DNA from: Aeromicrobium sp. A1-2 | Lineage (GTDB): Bacteria > Actinomycetota > Actinomycetes > Propionibacteriales > Nocardioidaceae | Direction of reading: 5' to 3' | Length of the DNA stretch: 64,000 nucleotides | Assembly: GCF_003443875.1 (NCBI RefSeq) | Contig: NZ_CP027482.1 | Location: 2,294,001 to 2,358,000, forward strand | Part shown: positions 8,633-16,937 of the stretch, one piece after another | Position numbering within the stretch: position 1 is the stretch's first letter | How the letters are laid out: each line of letters begins with the position of its first letter | Translations under genes and position numbers: made by a program | Notes under the pieces: model-generated | Databases searched by the model: none | What the model was told of the DNA's origin: nothing | The model's input: the letters and a program-made list of their open reading frames with translations, nothing else

Positions 8633-9220
8633 AGACGTGAGTGCGGTGAACAGCGGGCCGACCAGCTCGAGGAACCGGTCGGGCGAGGCCTCACGATTGA
8701 CGACACTCCGGATCCCCACGCCGATCGCGTAGTCCACGACCGCCTCGGCCAGCACCTCGATGGTGCCGTCGTCGATCGCGCCTCCCGGCACGATCATGCG
8801 GATGACCTCGGCTGCCTGGTCGAGCGCCGCGGCCTGCCGCTGCGTCTGGGCCGCGGCGAGCTTTTCGTCCCCGATCGTCTCGAGGAGCAGCTCGAGCTCG
8901 AACCGCACCCACCCGGAGTCGCTCGCGCGCTTGGCCCACTCCCGCACCTGGGGCAGCAGCTGATCCGGCCCGTCGGCATCACGTACGCGGCCTGCCAGGG
9001 CGTCAATCTGCTCGGTCTGGATGCCACGCAGCACACCCAGCGCCAGCTCTGCCTTGCTGCCGAAGCTCGAGTAGACGATGCCCGTCGTGAAGCCGGCCTC
9101 GCGCGCCACCGCCGCGACGGATGTGGCGACATAGCCATCACGCAGGAATGCGTCTCGCGCCACCGCCAGCACCGTGTCACGATTGCGATCCTGCGCCTGG
9201 GAACGGGTCAAGCGCGTCAT
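8627..9220 (-). CDS. TetR-family transcriptional regulator
   Basis: 197 aa. The N-terminal helix-turn-helix is clear (ATSVAAVAREAGFTTGIVYSSFGSK region, about 32-55), followed by a TetR_C-type helical domain. It converges on the lipoprotein gene and is 21 bases upstream of the small Gly/Gln-rich gene in map order, both on the minus strand. No palindromic operator stands out next to its start, and the target is unknown. Confidence 0.88.
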   Translation of the reverse strand: MTRLTRSQAQDRNRDTVLAVARDAFLRDGYVATSVAAVAREAGFTTGIVYSSFGSKAELALGVLRGIQTEQIDALAGRVRDADGPDQLLPQVREWAKRASDSGWVRFELELLLETIGDEKLAAAQTQRQAAALDQAAEVIRMIVPGGAIDDGTIEVLAEAVVDYAIGVGIRSVVNREASPDRFLELVGPLFTALTSA

Positions 9221-9241
9221 GGTGCCAGCCTAGTGGTCGGT

Positions 9242-9529
9242 TCAGGCCGGGCCGCGATTCGCACCGTCGGCGCCTCGCCCCGTCGCCCCGGACACCTGCT
9301 GGCCCTGACCCTGCCCGGGCGGCTGACCCACTCGCCCTTGCTGGCCCGTCTGGCCCGGACCTTGTCCCTGTGCGCCGCCGGCGCGGCCGCCACGGGCATC
9401 CTGCGTCCCGCCCGCTGCGCCGAGCGCGGCACCGGCGCCGAGTCCCAGCACCACCACAGCGATCGCTGCAGCCGCGAGCGTACGGGTCGACCAGGTCCTG
9501 GTGGGAGGCATGTCGCTGTGCTGACTCAT
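9242..9529 (-). CDS. Small membrane-anchored Gly/Gln-rich protein
   Basis: 95 aa: a short cytoplasmic start, one hydrophobic segment (about 17-39), then a low-complexity tail of Gly, Gln, Ala and Arg with blocks such as GGRAGGAQGQGPGQ. The tail closely resembles the low-complexity insert in the GT39 glycosyltransferase at 11.9-14.0 kb (GGGRAGGAGGGPTGQ). The gene is divergent from the response regulator, and its upstream region carries one of the three TCACAG direct-repeat sites. I do not know a family for it. The function could be as partner or acceptor for the glycosyltransferases, which is inference. Confidence 0.65.
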   Translation of the reverse strand: MSQHSDMPPTRTWSTRTLAAAAIAVVVLGLGAGAALGAAGGTQDARGGRAGGAQGQGPGQTGQQGRVGQPPGQGQGQQVSGATGRGADGANRGPA

Positions 9530-9551
9530 GCGGACACTGTCGAGCCGCGAC

Positions 9552-9568
9552 CTGTCAGGCCCCTGTGA
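9552..9568 (-). promoter_or_regulatory. TCACAG-n5-TGACAG direct repeat upstream of the small membrane protein gene
   Basis: Read on the minus strand the site is TCACAG GGGCC TGACAG, two hexamers with an 11-bp period, pointing at the gene starting at 9529. It matches the arrangement of PhoP-type boxes (TCACAGC repeats, 11 bp apart) and of the sites at 9598 and 11862. Confidence 0.6.
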
Positions 9569-9597
9569 TTCCCCCTAATGAAGACTGGGACCACCAA

Positions 9598-9614
9598 TCA
9601 CAGGTTGCTCACAG
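9598..9614 (+). promoter_or_regulatory. TCACAG-n5-TCACAG direct repeat upstream of the response regulator gene
   Basis: Two perfect TCACAG hexamers at 9598 and 9609, with a degenerate third (TCTCAC) in the same 11-bp phase at 9620. It lies 45-61 bases before the response-regulator start, suggesting autoregulation by a PhoP-like protein. The binding protein is inferred. Confidence 0.65.
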
Positions 9615-9658
9615 GCAGTTCTCACCCAGCCCCCGGCCAGGGGACGCACACTGGATGC

Positions 9659-10375
9659 ATGGCCTCATCACTGACACGGGCGGACGGGGCGCCTCTGCGC
9701 GTCCTGGTCGTCGACGACGAGATCAACATCGCCGAGCTGCTGCAGATGGCGCTGCGCTATGAGGGCTGGGACATCCAGATGGCCCACACGGGCCGCCAGG
9801 CGGTCACGGCGGCCAAGGAGTTCGGACCCGACGCGATCGTGCTCGACATGATGCTGCCGGACTTCGACGGCATGGAGGTCCTGCGCAAGGTTCGCGCTGA
9901 TGCCCCCGAGATCCCGGTGCTGTTCCTCACCGCGCGCGACTCGGTCGAGGACCGCGTCGCCGGGCTCACCGCGGGCGGTGACGACTATGTGACCAAGCCG
10001 TTCAGCCTCGAGGAGGTCGTGGCCCGGCTCCGTGGTCTGATGCGCCGCGCCGGTGCGCTGGACGCACGGCCCAGCTCGGTCATCACGGTCGGTGACCTGA
10101 GCCTGGACGAGGACAGCCGCGACGTCGAGCGGGACGGCCGCGAGATCGACCTGACCGCGACCGAGTTCGAGCTGCTGCGCTTCCTGATGCGCAACCCACG
10201 GCGGGTCCTGTCCAAGGCGCAGATCCTCGACCGGGTGTGGGACTACGACTTCGGCGGCCAGGCCAACATCGTCGAGCTCTACATCTCCTATCTCCGCAAG
10301 AAGATCGATGCCGGCCACGCGCCGATGATCCACACCAAGCGCGGCGCCGGCTACGTCCTCAAGCCTGTGGACTAG
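9659..10375 (+). CDS. PhoP-like OmpR-family response regulator
   Basis: 238 aa. Receiver domain (about 13-125) with the acidic pair DD19-20, phosphoacceptor Asp63 (VLDMMLPDFDG) and Lys in YVTKPFSLEEVVARLR; C-terminal winged-helix domain (about 140-236) with YDFGGQANIVELYISYLRKK. The sequence around the receiver end and recognition helix is strongly PhoP-like as in mycobacteria. I chose the ATG at 9659, since the longer frame from 9578 would run through the TCACAG operator. The kinase follows after three bases. Direct repeats typical for PhoP lie before this gene, before the divergent small gene and before the glycosyltransferase operon, so the protein probably controls all three. Confidence 0.92.
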   Translation: MASSLTRADGAPLRVLVVDDEINIAELLQMALRYEGWDIQMAHTGRQAVTAAKEFGPDAIVLDMMLPDFDGMEVLRKVRADAPEIPVLFLTARDSVEDRVAGLTAGGDDYVTKPFSLEEVVARLRGLMRRAGALDARPSSVITVGDLSLDEDSRDVERDGREIDLTATEFELLRFLMRNPRRVLSKAQILDRVWDYDFGGQANIVELYISYLRKKIDAGHAPMIHTKRGAGYVLKPVD

Positions 10376-10378
10376 CGC

Positions 10379-11836
10379 ATGCGCACACTGCTGCCCGCCT
10401 CGCTGACCGGGCGACTCGTCATGACCTCGGTGGCACTCGTCGCCGTGGTCAGTCTCCTGATCGGGGTCGTGGCCACGATCGTGATGCGGTCCTACCTCAT
10501 GAACCGTCTGGATGACCAGCTCGGCCAGTCCCTCGACCGCGCCCAAAGTGCCGTCAGGGGCGACGGAGGCGCCGGTCCGTCCGGCCAGGACGGACGTACC
10601 CCTGACGGGTCGTTCGGCGGCGACACCCCACGCATCCCGTTCGGTCAGGGCGCCGGAAGCATCACGACGTTCTTCGACGCAGAGGGCCTGCGTGGTGTCG
10701 TCATCACGGCATCCGGCGAGCGCAAGGCACTCTCCCGCACAGCGCTCCAGAAGATGTCTGCGGTCGAGGTCAACGAGGATCCCCGATCGATCGAGCTACC
10801 GGCTCTCGGCACCTACCGCGTCGCCGCGACGACGACCCCGACGGGCGGCATCGTCTGGCAGGCGCTGCCCGCCGACGAGGTCGACGGGACGATCTCGAGC
10901 CTGATCTGGTGGGAGAGCCTGCTGGCGCTCGGCGGCACCGTCGCGGCGGCGGGTGCGGGACGCGTCCTCGTACGCCGCCAGCTCCGGCCCCTGCGCGACG
11001 TCGCGACAACTGCGCACCAGGTCACCGCCATGCCCCTCGCCTCCGGAGAGATCGGTGAGATAGGTCGCGTACCAGCCCACCTGACCGATCCGGCGACGGA
11101 GGTCGGCCAGGTCGGCGAGGCTCTCAACCAGATGCTCGGCCATGTCGAGGAGGCCCTCGACGCCCGCCACGAGAGCGAGCAGCAGGTGCGACAGTTCCTC
11201 GCGGACGCCTCGCACGAGCTGCGCACCCCCCTGTCGACGATCAAGGGCTACGCCGAGCTCAGTCGGCGGACCGGCCGCGACGATCCGGACCAGATCCTCG
11301 CGAAGGTCGAGTCGGAGGCGGGTCGCATGTCGTCCCTCGTCGAGGACATGCTGCTGCTGGCCCGCCTCGACGCGGGACGCGAGGTCGATCGTCGCCCCGT
11401 CGACCTGACCCGTCTGGTCGTCGAGGCGGTCAACGATGCGCGGGTCGTCGACCCCGAGCGGCACTGGACGTTCGACGTGCCCGACGAGCCCGTCACCGTG
11501 ATCGGCGACGAGCTGCGACTGCACCAGGCCGTCACCAACCTGTTGACGAACGCCAGCCGGCACACCCCCCCGCAGACGACGGTCGACGTCCGCCTGCGGC
11601 TCGGCGACGACATACAGGTCGAGGTCCACGATGACGGTCCGGGCATCGACCCCGCACTCGTGCCGACGATCTTCGAGCGGTTCGTGCGCGGCGACTCCTC
11701 CCGCACCCGAGCCTCCGGAGGCGCGGGCCTGGGCATGTCGCTGGTCCGCGCGATCATGCACGCCCACCAGGGCTCTGCGACGGTCACGAGCTCTCCCGGC
11801 GACACGACCTTCACCCTGACGCTGCCCGCCTCCTGA
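10379..11836 (+). CDS. Sensor histidine kinase partner of the PhoP-like regulator
   Basis: 485 aa membrane kinase. Two membrane segments (about 12-36 and 180-202) enclose an extracytoplasmic sensor region of roughly 145 residues with a Gly/Asp-rich stretch; then HAMP, the phosphoacceptor box FLADASHELRTPLSTI with His279, and an HATPase domain (about 375-485) with N-box NLLTNASRHTPP and GGAGLGMSLV. It is encoded three bases after the response regulator, so they form a cognate pair. The signal is unknown; related PhoR kinases respond to acid or envelope cues, which I cannot infer here. Confidence 0.92.
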   Translation: MRTLLPASLTGRLVMTSVALVAVVSLLIGVVATIVMRSYLMNRLDDQLGQSLDRAQSAVRGDGGAGPSGQDGRTPDGSFGGDTPRIPFGQGAGSITTFFDAEGLRGVVITASGERKALSRTALQKMSAVEVNEDPRSIELPALGTYRVAATTTPTGGIVWQALPADEVDGTISSLIWWESLLALGGTVAAAGAGRVLVRRQLRPLRDVATTAHQVTAMPLASGEIGEIGRVPAHLTDPATEVGQVGEALNQMLGHVEEALDARHESEQQVRQFLADASHELRTPLSTIKGYAELSRRTGRDDPDQILAKVESEAGRMSSLVEDMLLLARLDAGREVDRRPVDLTRLVVEAVNDARVVDPERHWTFDVPDEPVTVIGDELRLHQAVTNLLTNASRHTPPQTTVDVRLRLGDDIQVEVHDDGPGIDPALVPTIFERFVRGDSSRTRASGGAGLGMSLVRAIMHAHQGSATVTSSPGDTTFTLTLPAS

Positions 11837-11861
11837 ACGGCCCGGCCTGACCGGTAGGCGG

Positions 11862-11878
11862 TCACAGGAGGGGCACAG
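11862..11878 (+). promoter_or_regulatory. TCACAG-n5-GCACAG direct repeat upstream of the glycosyltransferase operon
   Basis: TCACAG at 11862 and GCACAG at 11873, 11 bp apart, with a degenerate third element (CCACAC) in phase at 11884. It sits 45-61 bases before the GT39 start, the same distance as the site before the response regulator. It probably places the glycosyltransferases under the same regulator. Confidence 0.6.
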
Positions 11879-11922
11879 ACGGACCACACGGCCGCCCCAG
11901 AGCGCACTCGCACTGTGGGGGT

Positions 11923-13974
11923 ATGAACCAGACCACCCTCATCGCTCCCCCGCTCGAGCGCGGCGCCACCGGGGCCGAAGCACCCGTCCGCCCCGGCCGC
12001 TCGGCCACCTGGCTCGCCCGTACCCTGCGCGGTCGACCGGACGACTCCCCGCTCGTGCGTCCCGCTCTGATGGCGCTGCTGGTCGCGAGCGGCCTGCTCT
12101 ACCTCTGGGGCCTCGGCGCCTCCGGCTGGGCGAACTCGTTCTACTCCGCAGCGGTGCAGGCCGGCTCGGAATCATGGAAGGCCTTCTTCTTCGGCTCCTC
12201 CGACGCGGCCAACTCGATCACGGTCGACAAGACGCCCATGGCGCTGTGGCCCATGGCGCTGTCGGTCCGCCTGTTCGGACTGTCGTCGTGGAGCATGCTC
12301 GCGCCCCAGGCGTTGATGGGGGTGGGCTCGGTCGGGCTGTTGTACGTCACGGTTCGGCGCTCGACCAGCAACGCGTGGGCCGGCCTGTTCGCTGGTGCGG
12401 TCCTGGCACTGACCCCCGTCGCGGTCCTGATGTTCCGGTTCAACAACCCCGACGCGCTGCTGACCCTCCTGCTGATCGCGGCGGTGTACGCCACGATCCG
12501 GGCGATCGAGTCACCCGAACGAGCCGTGCGCTGGCTCGTGCTCGGCGGGACGCTGGTCGGACTCGCCTTCCTCACCAAGATGATGCAGGCCTTCCTGGTG
12601 CTGCCTCCGCTGGTCATGGTCTACCTCGTCGCGGCGACCCCGCCGTTCGGCCGGCGCATCCTGCACCTGCTCGCCGCATTCGGCTCGATGATCCTCGCCG
12701 CGGGTTGGTGGATCGCAATCGTCGAGCTGTGGCCCGCCTCCAGCCGTCCGTACATCGGCGGCTCGCAGAACAACTCGATCCTCGAGCTGACCCTGGGCTA
12801 CAACGGTTTCGGCCGGCTCAACGGCAATGAGGTCGGCTCCGTCGGCGGAGGCAACACCGCCGGTGGTGGCAACTGGGGCGAGACCGGGCTGCTGCGCATG
12901 TTCAGCTCCGAGATCGGCGGTCAGATCGCCTGGCTGCTGCCGGCCGCACTGGCCCTGCTGGTGCTCGGCCTGTGGTTCCTCCGCAGTGCCGGGCGCACCG
13001 ACCAGCGAATCGTCGGACTCGTCGTGTGGGGCGGCTGGCTCGTCGTGACCGCGCTGACGTTCAGCCTCATGGCTGGCATCTTCCATGCGTACTACACCGT
13101 CGCGCTGGCCCCCGCGATCGCCGCGGTCGTCGCGATCGGCGCAGCCGTCCTGTGGGACCACCGCGAGTCGCTCGTGGCAACCCTCGGCGCAGCCTTCGTC
13201 ATCGCGATGACGGCAGCGATGAGCTTCACCCTCCTCGGCCGGTCCGCGGACTTCCTGCCCTGGCTCAAGTACGTCGTGCTGGTGACCGGGGTGGTGTCTG
13301 CGGTCCTGCTGGTCCTGCACCGGATGCTGCCGCGCCGCGCGATGCTCGCGGTCGCCGGAGCCATCCTCATCACGGCCCTCGCCGGCCCCACGGCATACGC
13401 CGTCGACACGGCGTCCACACCGCACACGGGATCGATCCCCAGCGCTGGCCCGAGCACCGGGAGCAGCGTTGGAGGCGGCGGAGGACGCGCCGGAGGTGCG
13501 GGAGGCGGCCCCACCGGGCAACGCCCGGCACAGCAGGGCCAAGCGCAGCAGGGCCAAGCTGGCGGCCAGGCCAACCAGGGGCAGGGCACGACCGGAGGTC
13601 TGTTGTCCGGCTCGGAGTCGACTGACGCGATCGACGCGCTCCTGACTGCCGACTCCGGCTCCTACACCTGGGTTGCCGCCGCAGTCGGCGCCAACACGGC
13701 GGCGGGTTATCAGCTCGCCACGGAGCTTCCGGTCATGTCAATCGGCGGCTTCAACGGCTCGGATCCCAGCCCGACGCTGGAGCGGTTCCAGCAGAACGTT
13801 GCCGACGGCGAGGTCCACTACTTCATCGCCAGCACCGACGCTGGCGGCAGAGGCGGCCCGGGAGCCTCGAGCACCGGCACGAGCTCGCAGATCTCGACCT
13901 GGGTGTCCGAAAGCTTCACCGCCCAGACCGTCGACGGTGTCACGGTCTACGATCTCTCGGGCGGCATCCAGTGA
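11923..13974 (+). CDS. GT39/YkcB-like membrane glycosyltransferase with Gly/Gln-rich insert
   Basis: 683 aa. About a dozen membrane segments over the first 490 residues, with the catalytic-loop pattern DKTPMALWPMAL (about 102-113) seen in ArnT/YkcB-type GT-C enzymes that use polyprenyl-phosphate sugars. Residues about 496-560 are a Gly/Gln/Ala-rich low-complexity segment, followed by an extracytoplasmic C-terminal domain (about 565-683; ALLTADSGSYTWVAAAVGAN) typical of YkcB proteins. The stop overlaps the GTG of the following GT2-GtrA gene. Together they form a lipid-linked sugar route: the GT2 domain makes the polyprenyl-sugar, GtrA may help flip it, and this enzyme transfers the sugar outside. 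The acceptor is unknown. Confidence 0.85.
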   Translation: MNQTTLIAPPLERGATGAEAPVRPGRSATWLARTLRGRPDDSPLVRPALMALLVASGLLYLWGLGASGWANSFYSAAVQAGSESWKAFFFGSSDAANSITVDKTPMALWPMALSVRLFGLSSWSMLAPQALMGVGSVGLLYVTVRRSTSNAWAGLFAGAVLALTPVAVLMFRFNNPDALLTLLLIAAVYATIRAIESPERAVRWLVLGGTLVGLAFLTKMMQAFLVLPPLVMVYLVAATPPFGRRILHLLAAFGSMILAAGWWIAIVELWPASSRPYIGGSQNNSILELTLGYNGFGRLNGNEVGSVGGGNTAGGGNWGETGLLRMFSSEIGGQIAWLLPAALALLVLGLWFLRSAGRTDQRIVGLVVWGGWLVVTALTFSLMAGIFHAYYTVALAPAIAAVVAIGAAVLWDHRESLVATLGAAFVIAMTAAMSFTLLGRSADFLPWLKYVVLVTGVVSAVLLVLHRMLPRRAMLAVAGAILITALAGPTAYAVDTASTPHTGSIPSAGPSTGSSVGGGGGRAGGAGGGPTGQRPAQQGQAQQGQAGGQANQGQGTTGGLLSGSESTDAIDALLTADSGSYTWVAAAVGANTAAGYQLATELPVMSIGGFNGSDPSPTLERFQQNVADGEVHYFIASTDAGGRGGPGASSTGTSSQISTWVSESFTAQTVDGVTVYDLSGGIQ

Positions 13975-15194
13975 CCGCCGTGCAGACGCTCGTCGAGCAG
14001 ACACAGGTGGGCACCACTGCGCTGGACATTGTGATCCCGGTCCACAACGAGGAGAGCACCCTGGTCGCCTCGGTCGAGACCGTACGAGCCCACCTGCGCA
14101 TGTTGCCGTACACGTCCCGCGTAACGATCGCCGACAACGCCAGCACCGACGGGACGAGCCTGCTGGCCCATGAGCTGGCGCATCAGCACCCCGATGTCTC
14201 GGTCGTCTCGCTGGCCCGCAAGGGCCGAGGCCGGGCGCTCAAGCAGGCCTGGTCCCAGTCCGATGCGGATGTGCTGGTCTACATGGACGTCGACCTGTCG
14301 ACCGACCTCAACGCGCTGCTGCCGCTCGTCGCTCCACTGCTGTCGGGGCACTCCGACCTGGCGATCGGCTCCCGCCTGGCCAGGTCGTCCCGGACAACGC
14401 GCGGCCCCAAGCGCGAGCTGATCTCCCGGACGTACAACGTGCTGCTGCGCAGCGCGTTGCGAGCCCGGTTCTCGGACGCGCAGTGCGGCTTCAAGGCGAT
14501 CCGTCGCGATGTCGCGGCACAGCTCCTCCCGCTCATCGAGGACGACGAGTGGTTCTTCGACACCGAGCTCCTGGTCGTCGCCGAACGGGCCGGCTTGCGG
14601 ATCCACGAGGTGCCGGTCGACTGGATCGACGATCCGGACAGCAAGGTCGACATAGTGCGGACCGCGGCGGCGGACCTGCGCGGCATGGGCCGATTGGGCT
14701 TGGCGCTGCTGCGCGGCCGCGTGCCGTTGGCCGCGGTCGCCCAGGCGCTCGGTCGGACCTCGGCCCGCAGCGCGGGCGGGCGACTCAGCGCCCAGATGGT
14801 CGTGTTCGCCATGGTCGGGATTCTGTCGACCTTGGCGTACGGCGTCCTCTATGTTGCGCTGCGCGGCAGGCTCGGCGCGCAGGAGGCCAATGCGATTGCA
14901 CTGGCGGCGACCGCGATCGCCAACACGGCGGCCAACCGGCGCTTCACCTTCGGCTTCCGCGGACCAGAGGGGGCACTCCGGCACCAGCTCCAGGGCCTGC
15001 TGGTGTTCGCCTGCGGGCTCGGCGTCACGGCCGGCACTCTGTGGGCCATGCGTGCGGTCGGCGGCGACGGTCATCCACTCGTCGAGGTCGTGCTGCTGAC
15101 GGCGGCGAACCTGTTCGTGACCGGGATGCGATTCGTGCTGATGCGGGTCTGGATCTTCGGCTCGGCGGAGTCCGCTGCCGCCGGCACGACGTGA
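13971..15194 (+). CDS. GT2-GtrA fusion (polyprenyl-phosphate glycosyltransferase/flippase-like)
   Basis: 407 aa, GTG start overlapping the preceding stop (GTGA). The N-terminal GT2 domain (about 15-245) has VIPVHNEEST, the DxD metal motif in YMDVDLST (Asp106-Asp108) and QCGFKAIRRD. The C-terminal GtrA domain (about 270-395) has four membrane segments, with ANTAANRRFTFGFRG. The arrangement matches DPM1-like enzymes that charge polyprenyl phosphate with a sugar. It is coupled to the GT39 enzyme, so it probably supplies its donor. The sugar cannot be predicted. Confidence 0.9.
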   Translation: MTAVQTLVEQTQVGTTALDIVIPVHNEESTLVASVETVRAHLRMLPYTSRVTIADNASTDGTSLLAHELAHQHPDVSVVSLARKGRGRALKQAWSQSDADVLVYMDVDLSTDLNALLPLVAPLLSGHSDLAIGSRLARSSRTTRGPKRELISRTYNVLLRSALRARFSDAQCGFKAIRRDVAAQLLPLIEDDEWFFDTELLVVAERAGLRIHEVPVDWIDDPDSKVDIVRTAAADLRGMGRLGLALLRGRVPLAAVAQALGRTSARSAGGRLSAQMVVFAMVGILSTLAYGVLYVALRGRLGAQEANAIALAATAIANTAANRRFTFGFRGPEGALRHQLQGLLVFACGLGVTAGTLWAMRAVGGDGHPLVEVVLLTAANLFVTGMRFVLMRVWIFGSAESAAAGTT

Positions 15195-15324
15195 TCCTCA
15201 CGACGCACCCTGTTGTCTCGGCCACCGTCATGCACCAAGATCATCGTGTGGCGCCACCGGCGCCGCCCATCCCGCCGACGGACGCAGCATCCCGCCCGGC
15301 AGCACCTGACAGAGAGTGACGACC

Positions 15325-16080
15325 ATGGCTCAGAAACAGTCCATCCTGGGGCGCATCGGTCAGCTGACCCGCGCCAACATCAACTCCCTCCTCGACAAGG
15401 CCGAAGATCCGGAGAAGATGCTCGACCAGCTGGTCCGCGACTACACCAGCTCGATTGCCGAGGCCGAGCAGGCCGTCGCGCAGACGATCGGCAACCTGCG
15501 GCTCGCCGAGGCGGACCATGCCGAGGACGTCACTGCCGCCAAGGAATGGGGCAGCAAGGCCCTTCGGGCGTCGCAGAAGGCCGACTCGCTGCGCACCTCG
15601 GGTCAGCCGACCGAGGCGGACAAGTTCGACAACCTGGCCAAGATCGCCCTGGGCAAGCAGATCAGCTTCGAGAACGAGGCACGGACCGAGGCTCCCCAGA
15701 TCGCCTCGCAGGGCGAGGTCGTCGAGAAGCTCAAGGTCGGCCTGATCGGCATGAAGGCCAAGCTGGGCGAGCTGCAGTCCAAGCGGGATCAGCTCGTGGC
15801 CCGGGCCAAGACCGCCGAGGCCCAGGCCAAGGTGCAGGACGCTGTTAGGTCGATCGACATCCTCGACCCCACCAGCGAGGTCTCCCGGTTCGAGGACAAG
15901 GTCCGCCGGGTCGAGGCCCAGGTCGCCGGCCGGTCCGAGCTGGCCGCGTCGAGCCTTGATGCGCAGTTCGAGGAGCTCGAGGGGGACAGCACCGCGGCCG
16001 AGGTCGAGGCACGGCTCTCCGAGCTCAAGAGCCTCGGTGCGGCGTCGTCGACTCCCGCGGTCGAGCCGGTGGCGGAATGA
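15325..16080 (+). CDS. PspA/IM30-family membrane-stress protein
   Basis: 251 aa, almost entirely alpha-helical and coiled-coil, with the amphipathic N-terminus SILGRIGQLTRANINSLLD and the diagnostic EDPEKMLDQLVRDY. PspA proteins bind stressed membranes as ESCRT-III-like oligomers. I chose the ATG at 15325, which has a GAGAG site; an in-frame GTG at 15316 is possible. No pspB/pspC or sigma-54 partner is visible, as is usual in actinobacteria. The 130 bases before it contain no gene. Confidence 0.9.
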   Translation: MAQKQSILGRIGQLTRANINSLLDKAEDPEKMLDQLVRDYTSSIAEAEQAVAQTIGNLRLAEADHAEDVTAAKEWGSKALRASQKADSLRTSGQPTEADKFDNLAKIALGKQISFENEARTEAPQIASQGEVVEKLKVGLIGMKAKLGELQSKRDQLVARAKTAEAQAKVQDAVRSIDILDPTSEVSRFEDKVRRVEAQVAGRSELAASSLDAQFEELEGDSTAAEVEARLSELKSLGAASSTPAVEPVAE

Positions 16081-16123
16081 CCGATCCGCTGCAAGACCCG
16101 TCGATGTGCACAAGGATGTCCAG

Positions 16124-16609
16124 ATGAAGCTCACGGAACAATTCAGCTATTCAGGTGCTGACGTCGAGGCGGTCTACGCACTGATCACCGACCAGGCATT
16201 CCGCATCGAGTCCTGCGAGAACCAGGGTGCCCACGAGTTCGACGTCACGGTCGAGCAGGTCGGGGACGGCGCCACGGTGACCGTCATCCGTACGCAGGAC
16301 GCGGACATGCCCGACTTCGTCAAGAAGCTCACGGGCAGCACTGTCAAGGTCAAGCAGACCGAGGTGTGGGCCGCGCCTGACAGCGAAGGCAACCGCACGG
16401 CCGACGTCAAGGTCAGCATCATCGGCCAGCCAGCAGAGATGACCGGCAAGGCCAAGTTGTTCCCGGGCGGCGGCGGCACCGAGTTCAGCCTCGATGGAGA
16501 CGTCAAGGTCTCGATCCCGTTCATCGGCAAGAAGATCGAGCCCGAGGTCGCCAAGGCGATCCGCTCATCGCTGCGCGAAGAGGTCGAGTACGGCCAGACC
16601 AAGCTCTAG
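16124..16609 (+). CDS. DUF2505 family protein
   Basis: 161 aa. The pattern (MKLTEQFSYSGADVEAVYALITDQAFR, then alternating beta strands and a final helix IEPEVAKAIRSSLREEVEYG) fits DUF2505, a START/SRPBCC-like fold found in actinobacteria that may bind a lipid or other hydrophobic molecule. ATG at 16124 with AAGGA upstream; a longer frame exists but overlaps pspA. It follows pspA by 43 bases and may be co-transcribed. Confidence 0.82.
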   Translation: MKLTEQFSYSGADVEAVYALITDQAFRIESCENQGAHEFDVTVEQVGDGATVTVIRTQDADMPDFVKKLTGSTVKVKQTEVWAAPDSEGNRTADVKVSIIGQPAEMTGKAKLFPGGGGTEFSLDGDVKVSIPFIGKKIEPEVAKAIRSSLREEVEYGQTKL

Positions 16610-16625
16610 GTCGACCGCGACGGCA

Positions 16626-16937
16626 TCACGACGACGCCGTGTTCCCGCCCCGCAGGGTGTGGAGCACGGCGTCGATCTCTTGGGTCGCGAACCAGGCCAG
16701 GTCGCCCGTCTCGTCGACCGCGGTGTGGAACGAGGCGATGTCCGCCAGAGTGACCGGGGAATCAGGGTCGTCGAGCTCGGCGGCTGCTACTACCGCGCCG
16801 TGCTCGGAGGCTTCCTCGAGCGCCGCGAGCTCGTCCTCCTCGTCCTCGGAGGCAGCGACGAATGCGGGCGGGGACACCGGGTCACCGGCCGCCAGCGCGA
16901 CGAGATCGTCGTCGCCGACCGCGAGATAGACCCTCAT
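16626..16937 (-). CDS. Small acidic actinobacterial protein (DUF6912-like)
   Basis: 103 aa, strongly acidic with a middle segment of Glu/Asp/Ala. It starts MRVYLAVGDDDLVALAAG and ends with an IDAVLHTLRGG helix. The start resembles small actinobacterial proteins grouped as DUF6912; that assignment is tentative. Its ATG overlaps the stop of the WS/DGAT gene (ATGA), so it is translated with it. No catalytic motif is visible. Confidence 0.65.
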   Translation of the reverse strand: MRVYLAVGDDDLVALAAGDPVSPPAFVAASEDEEDELAALEEASEHGAVVAAAELDDPDSPVTLADIASFHTAVDETGDLAWFATQEIDAVLHTLRGGNTASS

